A DNA stretch of 64,000 bases from Streptomyces sp. NBC_00539 (lineage in GTDB: Bacteria > Actinomycetota > Actinomycetes > Streptomycetales > Streptomycetaceae): the NCBI RefSeq assembly GCF_036346105.1, contig NZ_CP107811.1:5227501-5291500 (forward strand). The letters run 5' to 3'. Below are positions 29,193 through 42,414 of the stretch, in pieces; the stretch's first letter is position 1; each line of letters starts with the position of its first letter. The notes below the pieces were generated by a model. That model was not told where the DNA came from. It saw only the letters and a program-made list of their open reading frames with translations, and made no database searches. Made by a program: the position numbers and the translations under genes.

Positions 29193-30190
29193 CCGAGCGA
29201 CCGGCGAACGACCACGCGGCGAACGAAGCCGCGGCGAACGCAGCTGACCAGAACGACACCGAGTACGACCGAGACGGAGCACAGGTGAGTACGGGCACGA
29301 CAGTGGAGCCCGGCGAGACCGCCGAGGCGGCCATCCCCGAGCTGGTGATCATCTCCGGGATGTCCGGGGCCGGCCGCAGTACCGCGGCCAAGTGCCTGGA
29401 GGACCTCGGCTGGTTCGTCGTGGACAACCTCCCGCCGGCGCTGATCCCCACCATGGTGGAGCTCGGCGCCCGCTCGCAGGGCAACGTGGCGCGCATCGCC
29501 GTCGTCGTGGACGTCCGCGGCCGCCAGTTCTTCGACGCCCTGCGCGAGTCCCTCGCCGACCTGGAGTCCCGCGGGGTCACCCGCCGCATCGTCTTCCTGG
29601 AGTCCTCCGACGACGCGCTGGTCCGCCGCTTCGAGTCGGTCCGCCGCCCGCACCCCCTCCAGGGCGACGGGCGCATCGTCGACGGCATCGCCGCCGAGCG
29701 CGACCTGCTGCGCGAGCTGCGCGGTGACGCCGACCTCGTCATCGACACCTCCAGCCTGAACGTGCACGAGCTGCGCGCCAAGATGGACGCCCGGTTCGCG
29801 GGTGACGAGGAGCCCGAGCTGCGGGCCACCGTCATGTCCTTCGGCTACAAGTACGGCCTCCCCGTCGACGCCGACCTCGTCGTCGACTGCCGGTTCATCC
29901 CCAACCCGCACTGGGTCCCGGAGCTGCGCCCCTTCACCGGGCTCAACCCGGAGGTGTCGGGGTACGTGTTCAGCCAGCCCGGCGCCAAGGAGTTCCTCGA
30001 CCGGTACACCGAGCTGCTCCAGCTCATCGCCACCGGCTACCGCCGTGAGGGCAAGCGGTACGTGACCATCGCGGTCGGCTGCACGGGCGGCAAGCACCGC
30101 AGCGTGGCCATGTCCGAGAAGCTCGCGGCCCGCCTCGCCTCCGAGGGAGTAGAGACCGTCGTCGTCCACCGGGACATGGGGCGCGAGTGA
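29189..30190 (+). CDS. rapZ: RNase adapter / nucleotide-binding protein RapZ
   Basis: A 333-residue RapZ/YvcJ-family P-loop protein. Residues 1-45 form an acidic Asn/Ala/Thr-rich extension absent from enterobacterial RapZ. Walker A is GMSGAGRST at about 57-65, with Arg in place of Lys, a known feature of the family; SVRRPHPL and the later [21 protein letters not shown]...LTG-like block, plus the C-terminal [19 protein letters not shown] (a UDP-GlcNAc-related binding motif), are diagnostic. In E. coli RapZ delivers sRNA to RNase E to tune amino-sugar synthesis; in actinobacteria its role is unclear. ATG overlaps the uvrC stop by 4 bp. It precedes yvcK, also involved in cell-wall metabolic balance. 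Confidence 0.95.
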   Translation: MTERPANDHAANEAAANAADQNDTEYDRDGAQVSTGTTVEPGETAEAAIPELVIISGMSGAGRSTAAKCLEDLGWFVVDNLPPALIPTMVELGARSQGNVARIAVVVDVRGRQFFDALRESLADLESRGVTRRIVFLESSDDALVRRFESVRRPHPLQGDGRIVDGIAAERDLLRELRGDADLVIDTSSLNVHELRAKMDARFAGDEEPELRATVMSFGYKYGLPVDADLVVDCRFIPNPHWVPELRPFTGLNPEVSGYVFSQPGAKEFLDRYTELLQLIATGYRREGKRYVTIAVGCTGGKHRSVAMSEKLAARLASEGVETVVVHRDMGRE

Positions 30191-31251
30191 CCGGACGCTC
30201 CCTGCGCCTGCGCCGCCTGCGCCGTCTCGCCCCCGGCCGGGGTGAGGACGGCGCGGGCCGCACCGGGCGCCGCGCCGCCGCCAAGGTGGTCGCGCCCAAG
30301 GTCGTCGCCCTCGGCGGGGGCATGGGCCTGTCGGCCTCCCTGGCCGCGCTGCGCCGGATCACCGGCGAGCTCACGGCCGTGGTCACCGTCGCCGACGACG
30401 GCGGCTCCAGCGGCCGGCTCCGCGAGGAGCTCGGCGTGCTGCCGCCCGGGGACCTGCGCAAGGCGCTGGCCGCGCTGTGCGGGGACGACGAGTGGGGCCA
30501 GACCTGGGCCCGCGTCATCCAGCACCGGTTCCAGTCGGCGGGGGACCTGCACGAGCACGCGGTCGGCAACCTGCTGATCGTCGCCCTGTGGGAGCAGCTC
30601 GGCGACCCCGTGCAGGCGCTCGACCTGGTCGGCAAGCTGCTCGGCGCGCAGGGCAGGGTGCTGCCGATGTCGGCGGTCCCGCTGGAGCTCCAGGCACTGG
30701 TCAAGGGCCACGACCCGGCGCGCCCGCAGGACGTGGACACCGTGCGGGGGCAGGCCACGGTGGCCCTGACCCCGGGCGAGGTGCTGTCCGTACAGGTCGT
30801 CCCCGGCGATCCGCCGGCCGTGCCGGAGGCGGTCGCGGCCGTGCTCGACGCGGACTGGGTGGTGCTCGGGCCGGGGTCCTGGTTCTCCTCGGTGATCCCG
30901 CACCTGCTGGTGCCGGAACTGCTCGACGCGCTGATCACGACGAAGGCCCGCAGGGTGCTGTCGCTGAACCTCGCGCCGCAGCCCGGTGAAACAGAGGGCT
31001 TCTCTCCGCAGCGTCATTTGGAGGTTTTGGCCCGACACGCCCCTAAACTCGCCCTGGACGTGGTGTTGGCCGACGAGGCCGCCGTGCCCGACCGCGAGTC
31101 CCTGGCCGATGCCGCAAAACGGTTCGGCGCCGCGGTCGAGCTGGCGCCCGTGGCCAGGCAGGACGGGGCTCCGAAGCATGATCCGGAGCTGCTGGCCGCC
31201 GCGTACGACCGTATTTTTCGGATGCATGGAAGGATCGGCCCATGGCGATGA
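30187..31251 (+). CDS. yvcK: Gluconeogenesis/cell-morphology factor YvcK (CofD-like)
   Basis: A 354-residue YvcK-family protein. The N-terminal extension is Arg-rich (residues 1-35), then the Rossmann-like [20 protein letters not shown] with its Gly-rich loop, [46 protein letters not shown], and the C-terminal [21 protein letters not shown], all standard. The family binds UDP-sugars and is needed for growth on gluconeogenic carbon and for cell-wall homeostasis in Bacillus and mycobacteria. GTG at 30187 lies within the rapZ stop. Its 3' end overlaps the whiA start by 10 bp, and in Streptomyces a developmentally controlled whiA promoter is known to lie within this upstream gene. Confidence 0.95.
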   Translation: MTGRSLRLRRLRRLAPGRGEDGAGRTGRRAAAKVVAPKVVALGGGMGLSASLAALRRITGELTAVVTVADDGGSSGRLREELGVLPPGDLRKALAALCGDDEWGQTWARVIQHRFQSAGDLHEHAVGNLLIVALWEQLGDPVQALDLVGKLLGAQGRVLPMSAVPLELQALVKGHDPARPQDVDTVRGQATVALTPGEVLSVQVVPGDPPAVPEAVAAVLDADWVVLGPGSWFSSVIPHLLVPELLDALITTKARRVLSLNLAPQPGETEGFSPQRHLEVLARHAPKLALDVVLADEAAVPDRESLADAAKRFGAAVELAPVARQDGAPKHDPELLAAAYDRIFRMHGRIGPWR

Positions 31252-32237
31252 CGCCCGCGGTGAAGGATGAGATCTCCCGCCTCCCCGTCACCCGGACCTG
31301 CTGCAGGAAGGCCGAGGTCTCGGCGATCCTTCGGTTCGCGGGCGGGCTGCACCTGGTGAGCGGCCGCATCGTCATCGAGGCGGAGCTCGATACCGGCATC
31401 GCCGCCCGGCGCCTGCGCAAGGACATCCTGGAGATCTTCGGGCACTCCTCGGACCTGGTGGTGATGGCCCCGGGCGGGCTGCGCCGCGGCAGCCGCTTCG
31501 TCGTCCGGGTCGTGGCCGGCGGGGACCAGCTGGCCCGCCAGACCGGCCTGGTGGACGGGCGCGGCCGCCCCATCCGGGGTCTGCCCCCGCAAGTGGTCTC
31601 CGGGGCCACCTGCGACGCCGAGGCGGCCTGGCGCGGCGCCTTCCTGGCCCACGGCTCGCTCACCGAGCCGGGCCGGTCCTCCTCCCTGGAGGTCACCTGC
31701 CCGGGACCGGAGGCCGCCCTGGCCCTGGTGGGCGCCGCCCGCAGGCTCTCGATCGCCGCGAAGGCGCGCGAGGTGCGCGGGGTGGACCGGGTCGTGGTCC
31801 GCGACGGCGACGCGATCGGCGCGCTGCTGACCCGGCTGGGTGCCCACGAGTCGGTTCTGGCGTGGGAGGAGCGGCGGATGCGGCGCGAGGTGCGCGCCAC
31901 CGCCAACCGCCTCGCGAACTTCGACGACGCCAACCTGCGCCGCTCGGCGCGGGCCGCGGTGGCCGCCGGAGCGCGCGTGCAGCGCGCGCTGGAGATCCTC
32001 GGCGAGGAGGTCCCCGAGCACCTCGCCGCGGCCGGCCGGCTGCGCATGGAGCACAAGCAGGCCTCCCTCGAGGAGCTGGGCGCGCTCGCCGACCCGCCGC
32101 TGACCAAGGACGCGGTCGCGGGCCGGATCCGGCGGCTGCTGGCGATGGCCGACAAGCGGGCGCAGGACCTGGGCATCCCGGGCACGGAGTCGAACCTCGA
32201 CCTCAGCGAGGAACTGGCCGACAACATGGCCGGCTGA
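31242..32237 (+). CDS. whiA: Sporulation regulator WhiA
   Basis: A 331-residue WhiA, a DNA-binding protein that together with WhiB switches Streptomyces aerial hyphae to sporulation septation. The N-terminal LAGLIDADG-derived fold ([25 protein letters not shown] through [10 protein letters not shown], and [28 protein letters not shown]) lacks endonuclease residues. The C-terminal HTH is [40 protein letters not shown] at 31242 or ATG at 31248 (MTPAVKDE) are possible starts; the first overlaps yvcK by 10 bp. The gene ends the uvrC-rapZ-yvcK-whiA operon, followed by a strong terminator 48 bp downstream. Orthologues in Firmicutes, which do not use it for sporulation, keep the same gene order. Confidence 0.97.
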   Translation: MAMTPAVKDEISRLPVTRTCCRKAEVSAILRFAGGLHLVSGRIVIEAELDTGIAARRLRKDILEIFGHSSDLVVMAPGGLRRGSRFVVRVVAGGDQLARQTGLVDGRGRPIRGLPPQVVSGATCDAEAAWRGAFLAHGSLTEPGRSSSLEVTCPGPEAALALVGAARRLSIAAKAREVRGVDRVVVRDGDAIGALLTRLGAHESVLAWEERRMRREVRATANRLANFDDANLRRSARAAVAAGARVQRALEILGEEVPEHLAAAGRLRMEHKQASLEELGALADPPLTKDAVAGRIRRLLAMADKRAQDLGIPGTESNLDLSEELADNMAG

Positions 32238-32284
32238 ACCCCCCTCGGCCCTCGGGCCGGTCTCCGTACGGAGCAGGGAAGACA

Positions 32285-32314
32285 GGGGCCCGCACGGGTG
32301 ATCGTGCGGGCCCC
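32285..32314 (+). terminator. Terminator of the uvrC-rapZ-yvcK-whiA operon
   Basis: GGGGCCCGCACG and CGTGCGGGCCCC form a perfect 12-bp stem around a six-base loop, 48 bp after the whiA stop and before the carboxypeptidase gene. Confidence 0.85.
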
Positions 32315-32400
32315 GCGTCGTACGCCCCATTGACATGGGCATGGGCGATCGTGAGCCTGGCTCCCAACGCTTTCGTGGCAGACGACGCCCAGGGGGGCAC

Positions 32401-36601
<4,201 letters not shown>

Positions 36602-36629
36602 TCGTCACGGCAGGCAGCACGATGTGAGG

Positions 36630-36673
36630 CACAGGGTCCGAGTGGCGCAACGAGGCGCCGCACGGGCCCTGTG
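36630..36673 (+). terminator. Double-stem attenuator/terminator between gap and pgk
   Basis: CACAGGGTCCG (36630-36640) pairs with CGGGCCCTGTG (36663-36673) over 11 bp with one wobble, and inside it GTGGCGC (36642-36648) pairs with GCGCCGC over 7 bp around an AACGAG loop. The following sequence is TTGTCTC. It could end gap mRNA or lower pgk-tpi relative to gap, which would explain their usual different levels. Confidence 0.6.
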
Positions 36674-36740
36674 GCTTGTCTCGTACCCTCTCACCCAGGT
36701 CGGGACGGAAACCCCGCGTGGGGATAAGGAGTAGAAACAC

Positions 36741-37952
36741 ATGAAGACGATCGACGAACTTCTCGCCGAGGGCGTCTTGGGCAAGCGGGTCTTCGTCCGC
36801 GCGGACCTCAACGTGCCGCTCGCCGGCACCGAGATCACCGACGACGGGCGCATCCGCGCCGTCCAGCCGACCATCGCCAAGCTCGCCGAAGCCGGCGCCC
36901 GCGTGATCGTCGCCTCGCACCTGGGCCGTCCCAAGGGCGCCCCGGACCCGGCGTTCTCGCTGGCCCCCGCCGCCGAGCGGCTCGGTGAGCTGCTCGGCAC
37001 GGACGTCGCGTTCGCCACCGACACCGTCGGCCCGTCCGCCAGGGAGACCGTCGCGTCCCTCGCCGACGGCCAGGTCGCCGTCATCGAGAACCTGCGCTTC
37101 AACGCCGGCGAGACCTCGAAGGACGACGCCGAGCGCGGCGCCTTCGCCGACCAGCTCGCAGAGCTCGCCGACCTCTACGTCGGCGACGGCTTCGGCGCCG
37201 TCCACCGCAAGCACGCGTCGGTCTTCGACCTGCCCGCGCGCCTGCCCCACGCGGCCGGCTACCTCATCGCCACCGAGGTCGGCGTCCTCAAGAAGCTGAC
37301 CGACGAGGTCAAGCGCCCGTACGTGGTCGTACTCGGCGGCGCCAAGGTCTCCGACAAGCTCGCCGTCATCGACCAGCTGCTCGGCAAGGCCGACCGCATC
37401 CTCATCGGCGGCGGCATGGCGTACACCTTCCTCTACGCCAAGGGCTTCGAGGTCGGCATCTCCCTGCTCCAGAAGGACCAGGTGGACGTCGTCAAGGAGT
37501 ACATGGCCCGGGCCGAGAAGAGCGGCGTCGAGCTGGTCCTGCCGGTCGACATCCTCGCGTCCGCGGACTTCCCCGACCTCAAGGGCAAGACCCCGGCCGA
37601 CTTCATCACCGTCGACGCGGACAAGATCCCCGCCGACAAGGAGGGTCTGGACATCGGTCCCAAGACCCGTGAGCTGTACGCGTCGAAGATCGCCGACGCG
37701 GAGACCGTGTTCTGGAACGGTCCCGTGGGCGTCTTCGAGCACCCCGACTACGCCGGAGGCACCCGCGCGATCGCGCAGGCCCTCGTCGACAGCGACGCGT
37801 TCACCGTCGTCGGCGGCGGGGACTCCGCCGCCGCGGTGCGCACGCTCGGCTTCGACGAGAACGCTTTCGGCCACATCTCGACCGGTGGCGGCGCCTCCCT
37901 CGAATACCTCGAGGGCAAGACGCTCCCCGGCCTCGCCGCACTGGAGGTCTGA
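36741..37952 (+). CDS. pgk: Phosphoglycerate kinase
   Basis: A 403-residue PGK that makes ATP from 1,3-bisphosphoglycerate and ADP. The N-domain substrate-binding residues are in RVFVRADLNVPLAGTEI and VASHLGRPKGAPDP; the basic patch continues with ENLRFNAGE and GAVHRKHASV. The nucleotide-binding C-domain has VLGGAKVSDKLAVIDQLLGKAD, VFWNGPVGVFEHPDYAGGTRAIA and VGGGDSAAAVRTLGF. Full family length. ATG at 36741 has an AAGGAG ribosome binding site. It is separated from gap by 139 bp with a hairpin, and from tpi by only 6 bp, so pgk and tpi share a transcript. Confidence 0.98.
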   Translation: MKTIDELLAEGVLGKRVFVRADLNVPLAGTEITDDGRIRAVQPTIAKLAEAGARVIVASHLGRPKGAPDPAFSLAPAAERLGELLGTDVAFATDTVGPSARETVASLADGQVAVIENLRFNAGETSKDDAERGAFADQLAELADLYVGDGFGAVHRKHASVFDLPARLPHAAGYLIATEVGVLKKLTDEVKRPYVVVLGGAKVSDKLAVIDQLLGKADRILIGGGMAYTFLYAKGFEVGISLLQKDQVDVVKEYMARAEKSGVELVLPVDILASADFPDLKGKTPADFITVDADKIPADKEGLDIGPKTRELYASKIADAETVFWNGPVGVFEHPDYAGGTRAIAQALVDSDAFTVVGGGDSAAAVRTLGFDENAFGHISTGGGASLEYLEGKTLPGLAALEV

Positions 37953-37958
37953 CACTCA

Positions 37959-38735
37959 ATGACCACGCGCACCCCGCTCATGGCGGGCAACTGGAAGATG
38001 AACCTCAACCACATCGAGGCCATCGCCCACACCCAGAAGCTCGCCTTCTCGCTCGCCGACAAGGACTACGACGCCGTCGAGGTCGCGGTCCTGCCGCCCT
38101 TCGTCGACCTGCGCTCCGTCCAGACCCTCGTCGACGCCGACAAGCTGAAGATCAAGTACGGCGCCCAGGACATCTCGGCGCACGACTCCGGCGCCTACAC
38201 CGGTGAGGTCTCCGGCCCGATGCTGGCCAAGCTGGCCTGCACGTTCGTGGCCGTGGGCCACAGCGAGCGCCGCCAGTACCACGGCGAGAGCGACGAGCTC
38301 TGCAACGCCAAGGTCAAGGCCGCCTACCGCCACGGGCTCACCCCGATCCTGTGCGTCGGGGAGGGCCTCGACGTCCGCAAGGCCGGCCGGCAGGTCGAGC
38401 ACACGCTCGCCCAGGTCGACGGCGGCCTGGCCGGTGTCCCCGCCGAGCAGGTCGAGTCCATCGTGATCGCCTACGAGCCCGTCTGGGCCATCGGGACCGG
38501 CGAGGTCGCCACCCCCGAGGACGCCCAGGAGGTCTGCGGGGCGATCCGCGGCCGCCTGGCCGAGCTGTACTCGCAGGAGCTGGCCGACAAGGTCCGCATC
38601 CAGTACGGCGGCTCCGTCAAGTCCGGCAACATCGCCGCGATCATGGCCCAGCCCGACGTCGACGGCGCCCTGATCGGCGGCGCGGCACTGGACGTGGAAG
38701 AGTTCGTCAAGATCGTCCGCTTCCGGGACCAGTAG
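37959..38735 (+). CDS. tpiA: Triosephosphate isomerase
   Basis: A 258-residue triosephosphate isomerase. The catalytic Lys is in LMAGNWKMN (residue 13), the electrophilic His in [12 protein letters not shown], the base Glu in [22 protein letters not shown], and the phosphate-gripping loops in [13 protein letters not shown] and [11 protein letters not shown]. Complete family length. It is translated directly after pgk with 6 bp between stop and start and its own weak ribosome binding site, so the two are probably coupled. A strong hairpin follows before secG. Confidence 0.98.
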   Translation: MTTRTPLMAGNWKMNLNHIEAIAHTQKLAFSLADKDYDAVEVAVLPPFVDLRSVQTLVDADKLKIKYGAQDISAHDSGAYTGEVSGPMLAKLACTFVAVGHSERRQYHGESDELCNAKVKAAYRHGLTPILCVGEGLDVRKAGRQVEHTLAQVDGGLAGVPAEQVESIVIAYEPVWAIGTGEVATPEDAQEVCGAIRGRLAELYSQELADKVRIQYGGSVKSGNIAAIMAQPDVDGALIGGAALDVEEFVKIVRFRDQ

Positions 38736-38788
38736 GGCCCGGCCGTCCCCGCAGCGAGTATGCGCCAGGACGGATCCGTCGTACCCTT

Positions 38789-38829
38789 GCGGGGGCCAGG
38801 AGGCTGTACCACCAGCCACTGGCCCCCGC
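38789..38829 (+). terminator. Hairpin terminator between tpiA and secG
   Basis: GCGGGGGCCAG (38789-38799) and CTGGCCCCCGC (38819-38829) form a perfect 11-bp stem with an inner GGCT/AGCC stem. It lies 54 bp past the tpiA stop, closing the pgk-tpi transcript. Confidence 0.75.
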
Positions 38830-38878
38830 GCCCGGCACAATCGGATGGCCGGAACAGCCAGGAAAGTAGGAACCAGCC

Positions 38879-39106
38879 GTGATTCTGGGGTTCTCGATCG
38901 CCCTGATCGTCTTCAGCGCCCTGCTGATGCTGCTCGTGCTGATGCACAAGGGCAAGGGCGGTGGCCTTTCCGACATGTTCGGCGGCGGCATGCAGTCGTC
39001 GGTGGGCGGCTCCTCGGTCGCCGAGCGCAACCTGGACCGCATCACCGTCGTGATCGGTCTCCTGTGGTTCGCCTGCATCGTCGCGCTCGGCCTGCTGAGG
39101 AAGTAA
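38879..39106 (+). CDS. secG: Protein translocase subunit SecG
   Basis: A 75-residue SecG, the small subunit that helps SecYE pass protein across the membrane. Two transmembrane helices are evident: ILGFSIALIVFSALLMLLVL (residues about 2-21) and RITVVIGLLWFACIVALGLL near the C-terminus, with the conserved linker LMHKGKGGGLSDMFGGGMQSSVGGSS containing the Gly-rich cytoplasmic loop. The GTG at 38879 follows AGGAAAGTAGGAA. Its position directly after triosephosphate isomerase is conserved across actinobacteria. Confidence 0.95.
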   Translation: MILGFSIALIVFSALLMLLVLMHKGKGGGLSDMFGGGMQSSVGGSSVAERNLDRITVVIGLLWFACIVALGLLRK

Positions 39107-39287
39107 CCCGCGAGCCGAGCGTTCCGGCCATAGTGCCGGTCCGCCGCGCCCCCTGCGGCCTATCATGGGCTCCTGCGGGGGCGCCCCCTGCAGTTGCTGG
39201 ACGGCCGCCCGGCCTTACGTAGACTTGGGCGCCCGCAGCGGAAAACCCCTCACGCTCCGCGGCACCATCAGGCAGGGAGTTACGACC

Positions 39288-39623
39288 GTGGCAAGTGGCA
39301 ACGCGATCCGTGGAAGTCGGGTCGGAGCGGGGCCGATGGGCGAGGCCGAGCGCGGCGAATCCGCGCCCCGCCTGCGCATCTCCTTCTGGTGCTCGAACGG
39401 GCACGAGACGCAGCCGAGCTTCGCCAGCGACGCACAGGTACCGGACACTTGGGACTGCCCGCGCTGCGGCTTCCCCGCCGGCCAGGACCGGGACAACCCG
39501 CCTGCGCCGCCGCGCACCGAACCGTACAAGACGCACCTGGCCTACGTGCGGGAGCGGCGTACCGATGCCGACGGCGAGGCGATCCTCGCCGAGGCGCTCG
39601 CCAAACTCCGGGGCGAGATCTGA
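39288..39623 (+). CDS. RbpA-family RNA polymerase-binding protein (paralogue type)
   Basis: A 111-residue RbpA-like protein that would bind the RNA polymerase beta subunit, principal sigma and promoter DNA. Recognisable parts: a short basic N-terminus ASGNAIRGSRVGAGPMGEAER corresponding to the RbpA tail and basic linker; the core FWCSNGHETQPSFASDAQVPDTWDCPRCGFPAGQ with a Cys-His/Cys-Cys zinc site; and the sigma-interaction helix HLAYVRERRTDADGEAILAEALAKLR. The canonical Streptomyces RbpA is longer and begins differently, so this is most likely the second RbpA-type protein that Streptomyces carries. GTG at 39288 has an AGGGAG ribosome binding site. TAGACT at 39220-39225 could be its -10 box, without a clear -35. 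A powerful terminator follows. Confidence 0.85.
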   Translation: MASGNAIRGSRVGAGPMGEAERGESAPRLRISFWCSNGHETQPSFASDAQVPDTWDCPRCGFPAGQDRDNPPAPPRTEPYKTHLAYVRERRTDADGEAILAEALAKLRGEI

Positions 39624-39658
39624 GAGTCGGCCCTCGCCGGTCCACTCAAGAGTGACTG

Positions 39659-39702
39659 GGGGCCCGGCCCGCGGGAGAGAACAATCCCGCGGGCCGGGCC
39701 CC
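39659..39702 (+). terminator. Very strong intrinsic terminator after the RbpA paralogue
   Basis: GGGGCCCGGCCCGCGGGA (39659-39676) and TCCCGCGGGCCGGGCCCC (39685-39702) form a perfect 18-bp stem with an eight-base loop, followed by TTTGTG, one of the few hairpins here with a T-rich tail. Confidence 0.95.
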
Positions 39703-39778
39703 TTTGTGCGCGTTGTCCCCCTTCGGATCCCTTAGGTTGGGGCGTGGCGGGGCACAACAGGACGGAAGAAGTGGGTTG

Positions 39779-41446
39779 ATGTCCGAGATGAACGCAGACA
39801 GCCGTAAGACGAGGCTCAACCGGACGCCCGAGTGGCTGGCACTCGGAAAGCACCGGGAAGCGCTGGGGCAGACGCATCTGCGGGAGCTGTTCGAGACGAA
39901 TCCCGGCCGGGGCGCCGGCTACACCCTGCGGGTCGGCGACCTGCACATCGACTATTCGAAGCACCTCGTCACCGACGAGACGCTCGCACTCCTGCGTGAA
40001 CTGGCGTCGGCCACCGGCGTGGCCGAGCTGCGCGACGCGATGTTCCGCGGTGAGAAGATCAACACGACGGAGGACCGGGCGGTCCTGCACACCGCGCTGC
40101 GCGCGCCCCGGGACGCGGTGGTCGAGGTGGACGGGGAGAACGTCGTGCCCGCCGTCCACGCCGTGCTCGACAAGATGGCCGCCTTCTCCGAGCAGGTGAG
40201 GTCGGGGGAGTGGACCGGGTTCACCGGCAAGCGCATCAAGAACGTCGTCAACATCGGCATCGGCGGCTCCGACCTCGGTCCGGCGATGGCCTACGAGGCG
40301 CTGCGCGCCTTCACCGACCGCGGGCTGACCCTGCGCTTCGTGTCCAACGTGGACGGCGCCGACCTGCACGAGGCGCTGCGGGGACTGGACCCCGCCGAGA
40401 CGCTGTTCATCATCGCCTCCAAGACGTTCACGACCATCGAGACCATCACCAACGCCACTTCGGCGCGGACCTGGCTGCTGGCCGGGCTGGGCGGTGACGA
40501 CGCGGCGGTGGCCCGGCACTTCGTGGCGCTGTCGACCAACACCGGGAAGGTGGAGGAGTTCGGCATCGACCCGGCCAACATGTTCGGGTTCTGGGACTGG
40601 GTCGGCGGCCGCTACTCCTTCGACTCCGCCATCGGCCTCTCGCTGATGATCGCGATCGGCCCGGACGCCTTCCGGGAGATGCTGGGCGGTTTCCACACCG
40701 TGGACGAGCACTTCCGTACGGCGCCGCCGGAGGAGAACGCGCCGCTGCTGATGGGCTTGCTCGGCGTCTGGTACGTGGGCTTCTTCGACGCGCAGTCGCA
40801 CGCCGTGCTCCCCTACAGCCACTACCTCTCGCGCTTCACGGCGTACCTGCAACAGCTGGACATGGAGTCCAACGGCAAGTCCGTGGACCGGGACGGACAG
40901 CCGGTGGACTGGGACACCGGCCCGGTGGTCTGGGGCACGCCCGGCACCAACGGGCAGCACGCGTACTACCAGTTGCTCCACCAGGGCACCCGGATGATCC
41001 CGGCGGACTTCATCGGCTTCGCCCGCCCGGTGGCGGAACTGGAACCCGAACTGGCGGCGCAGCACGACCTGCTGATGGCCAACTTCTTCGCGCAGACCCA
41101 GGCACTGGCCTTCGGCAAGACGGCGGAGGAAGTGCGGGCGGAAGGCGTCGCCGAGGAGTTGGTCCCGCACAAGACGTTCCGCGGCAACCACCCGACCACG
41201 ACGATCCTCGCGGACGAGCTGACGCCGGCGGTACTGGGTCAGCTGATCGCCCTCTACGAGCACAAGGTGTTCGTCCAGGGCGCGGTGTGGAACATCGACT
41301 CCTTCGACCAGTGGGGCGTGGAACTGGGGAAGGTGCTGGCCAAGCAGCTCGAGCCGGCCCTGGTCGACGGCTCCCACATGGAGGACCTCGACCCTTCCAC
41401 CCGGGAGCTGGTCTCCACCTACCGCACGCTGCGCGGCCGGTCCTGA
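39779..41446 (+). CDS. pgi: Glucose-6-phosphate isomerase
   Basis: A 555-residue phosphoglucose isomerase interconverting glucose 6-phosphate and fructose 6-phosphate, joining glycolysis to the pentose phosphate genes on the other side. Motifs: [17 protein letters not shown] (sugar-phosphate loop), [38 protein letters not shown] (Arg of the active site), and the C-terminal [16 protein letters not shown] with the catalytic Lys. Catalytic Glu and His are in the [18 protein letters not shown] block. Family length 540-560. ATG at 39779 follows GGAAGAAG; an ATG nine bases later is possible. A hairpin separates its end from the convergent pgl gene. Confidence 0.97.
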   Translation: MSEMNADSRKTRLNRTPEWLALGKHREALGQTHLRELFETNPGRGAGYTLRVGDLHIDYSKHLVTDETLALLRELASATGVAELRDAMFRGEKINTTEDRAVLHTALRAPRDAVVEVDGENVVPAVHAVLDKMAAFSEQVRSGEWTGFTGKRIKNVVNIGIGGSDLGPAMAYEALRAFTDRGLTLRFVSNVDGADLHEALRGLDPAETLFIIASKTFTTIETITNATSARTWLLAGLGGDDAAVARHFVALSTNTGKVEEFGIDPANMFGFWDWVGGRYSFDSAIGLSLMIAIGPDAFREMLGGFHTVDEHFRTAPPEENAPLLMGLLGVWYVGFFDAQSHAVLPYSHYLSRFTAYLQQLDMESNGKSVDRDGQPVDWDTGPVVWGTPGTNGQHAYYQLLHQGTRMIPADFIGFARPVAELEPELAAQHDLLMANFFAQTQALAFGKTAEEVRAEGVAEELVPHKTFRGNHPTTTILADELTPAVLGQLIALYEHKVFVQGAVWNIDSFDQWGVELGKVLAKQLEPALVDGSHMEDLDPSTRELVSTYRTLRGRS

Positions 41447-41454
41447 TCCGGCGG

Positions 41455-41488
41455 CGGGTGCGGGGGCCGCGACAGGCCCCCGCACCCG
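41455..41488. terminator. Bidirectional terminator between pgi and pgl
   Basis: CGGGTGCGGGGGCC and GGCCCCCGCACCCG form a perfect 14-bp stem with a GCGACA loop, 8 bp past the pgi stop and 34 bp beyond the pgl stop on the other strand. Confidence 0.85.
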
Positions 41489-41522
41489 TCCCCACCCGTC
41501 CGCGGACCGGCGGGTAGAGCCG

Positions 41523-42305
41523 TCAGACCGGCGGGTAGAGGCCCGCGGGCAGCTTCGCCGCCGCCGGGCGGTCCAGCAGCCACAGGGTCCGGCTGCGCCC
41601 GTACGCGGCCGCCGCCGGGGCCTGCACATCGCCCGCGCCGCCGAGCGCGATGGCCACCGCGCCCGCCTTGTCCTCGCCCGCCGCCAGCAGCCAGACCTCG
41701 CGCGCCGCGCGGATCGCCGGGAGGGTCAGCGAGACCCGGGTCGGCGGCGGCTTCGGCGCCCCGTGCACCCCGACCACCGTGCGGTCGCTCTCGCGCGCCG
41801 CCGGGTGCTCCGGGAACAGGGAGGCGACGTGCGTGTCCGGGCCGACGCCCAGCATCAGCACGTCGAAGGTGGGGACCGGGCCGTGGTCCTCGGGCCCCGA
41901 GGCCTTGCGCAGCTCCTCGGCGTAGGCCGCCGCCGCCGCGTCGACGTCCGTCCCGTACGGGCCGTCCGACGCCGGCATCACGTGGACGCGCGCCGGGTCG
42001 ACGGGGACGGCGTCCAGGAGCGCCTCCCGGGCCTGGACGTGGTTGCGCTCGGGGTCGTCGGCGGGGACGTAGCGCTCGTCGCCCCACCACAGGTCCAGCC
42101 GGGACCAGTCGATCGCGTCCCGGGCCGGGGCCGCGGCGAGCGCGGCCAGCAGCCCGTTGCCGTTGCGGCCCCCGGTCAGCACCACCGAGGCGCTGCCGCG
42201 GGCCGCCTGCGCGTCCACGACCTTCGTGATGAGCCGGGCCGCCGTGGCCTGGGCCATCAGTTCCTTGTCCCGGTGGACGACGACCTGGGGAGTCGTCATA
42301 CCCAT
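41523..42305 (-). CDS. pgl: 6-phosphogluconolactonase
   Basis: A 260-residue 6-phosphogluconolactonase (DevB type), hydrolysing 6-phosphoglucono-lactone made by Zwf. Motifs: ASVVLTGGRNGNGLLAAL, the nucleotide-free sugar-phosphate site WSRLDLWWGDERYVPADDPERNH, FDVLMLGVGPDTHVASLFP (the canonical GxGxDGH reads GVGPDTH here), and PTRVSLTLPAIRAAREV. The normal Gly in GDGH is replaced by Pro-Asp-Thr-His order, so the loop deserves checking, though the catalytic His is present. ATG at 42305 has an AAGGCGG ribosome binding site. A long perfect hairpin separates it from opcA, so it can be expressed apart from the rest of the tkt-tal-zwf-opcA cluster. Confidence 0.93.
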   Translation of the reverse strand: MGMTTPQVVVHRDKELMAQATAARLITKVVDAQAARGSASVVLTGGRNGNGLLAALAAAPARDAIDWSRLDLWWGDERYVPADDPERNHVQAREALLDAVPVDPARVHVMPASDGPYGTDVDAAAAAYAEELRKASGPEDHGPVPTFDVLMLGVGPDTHVASLFPEHPAARESDRTVVGVHGAPKPPPTRVSLTLPAIRAAREVWLLAAGEDKAGAVAIALGGAGDVQAPAAAAYGRSRTLWLLDRPAAAKLPAGLYPPV

Positions 42306-42362
42306 GTGCGTGCCGCCTTCTTGCTCGTGCCGGACCGGTCCGGCGCCTGAGGGAAAGGGAAC

Positions 42363-42406
42363 GGCCGCCGGCCGGACCCCCTCGGGAGGGGGTCCGGCCG
42401 GCGGCC
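42363..42406 (-). terminator. 20-bp hairpin between opcA and pgl
   Basis: Sequences 42363-42382 (GGCCGCCGGCCGGACCCCCT) and 42387-42406 are perfectly complementary over 20 bp with a CGGG tetraloop. It lies 8 bp after the opcA stop, before the pgl start at 42305. Confidence 0.9.
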
Positions 42407-42414
42407 GAGAAACG

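Noticed and set aside
25986..29282. A 1098-residue open frame on the minus strand opposite uvrC
   Set aside because: It is the shadow of uvrC, rapZ and the preceding gene; the translated sequence is Arg/Gly/Leu/Val-rich without motifs, and the plus-strand proteins are clear.
38736..38878. Possible small RNA or tRNA between tpiA and secG
   Set aside because: The fold is a simple hairpin with an inner stem and no tRNA arms or CCA end; a terminator explains it.
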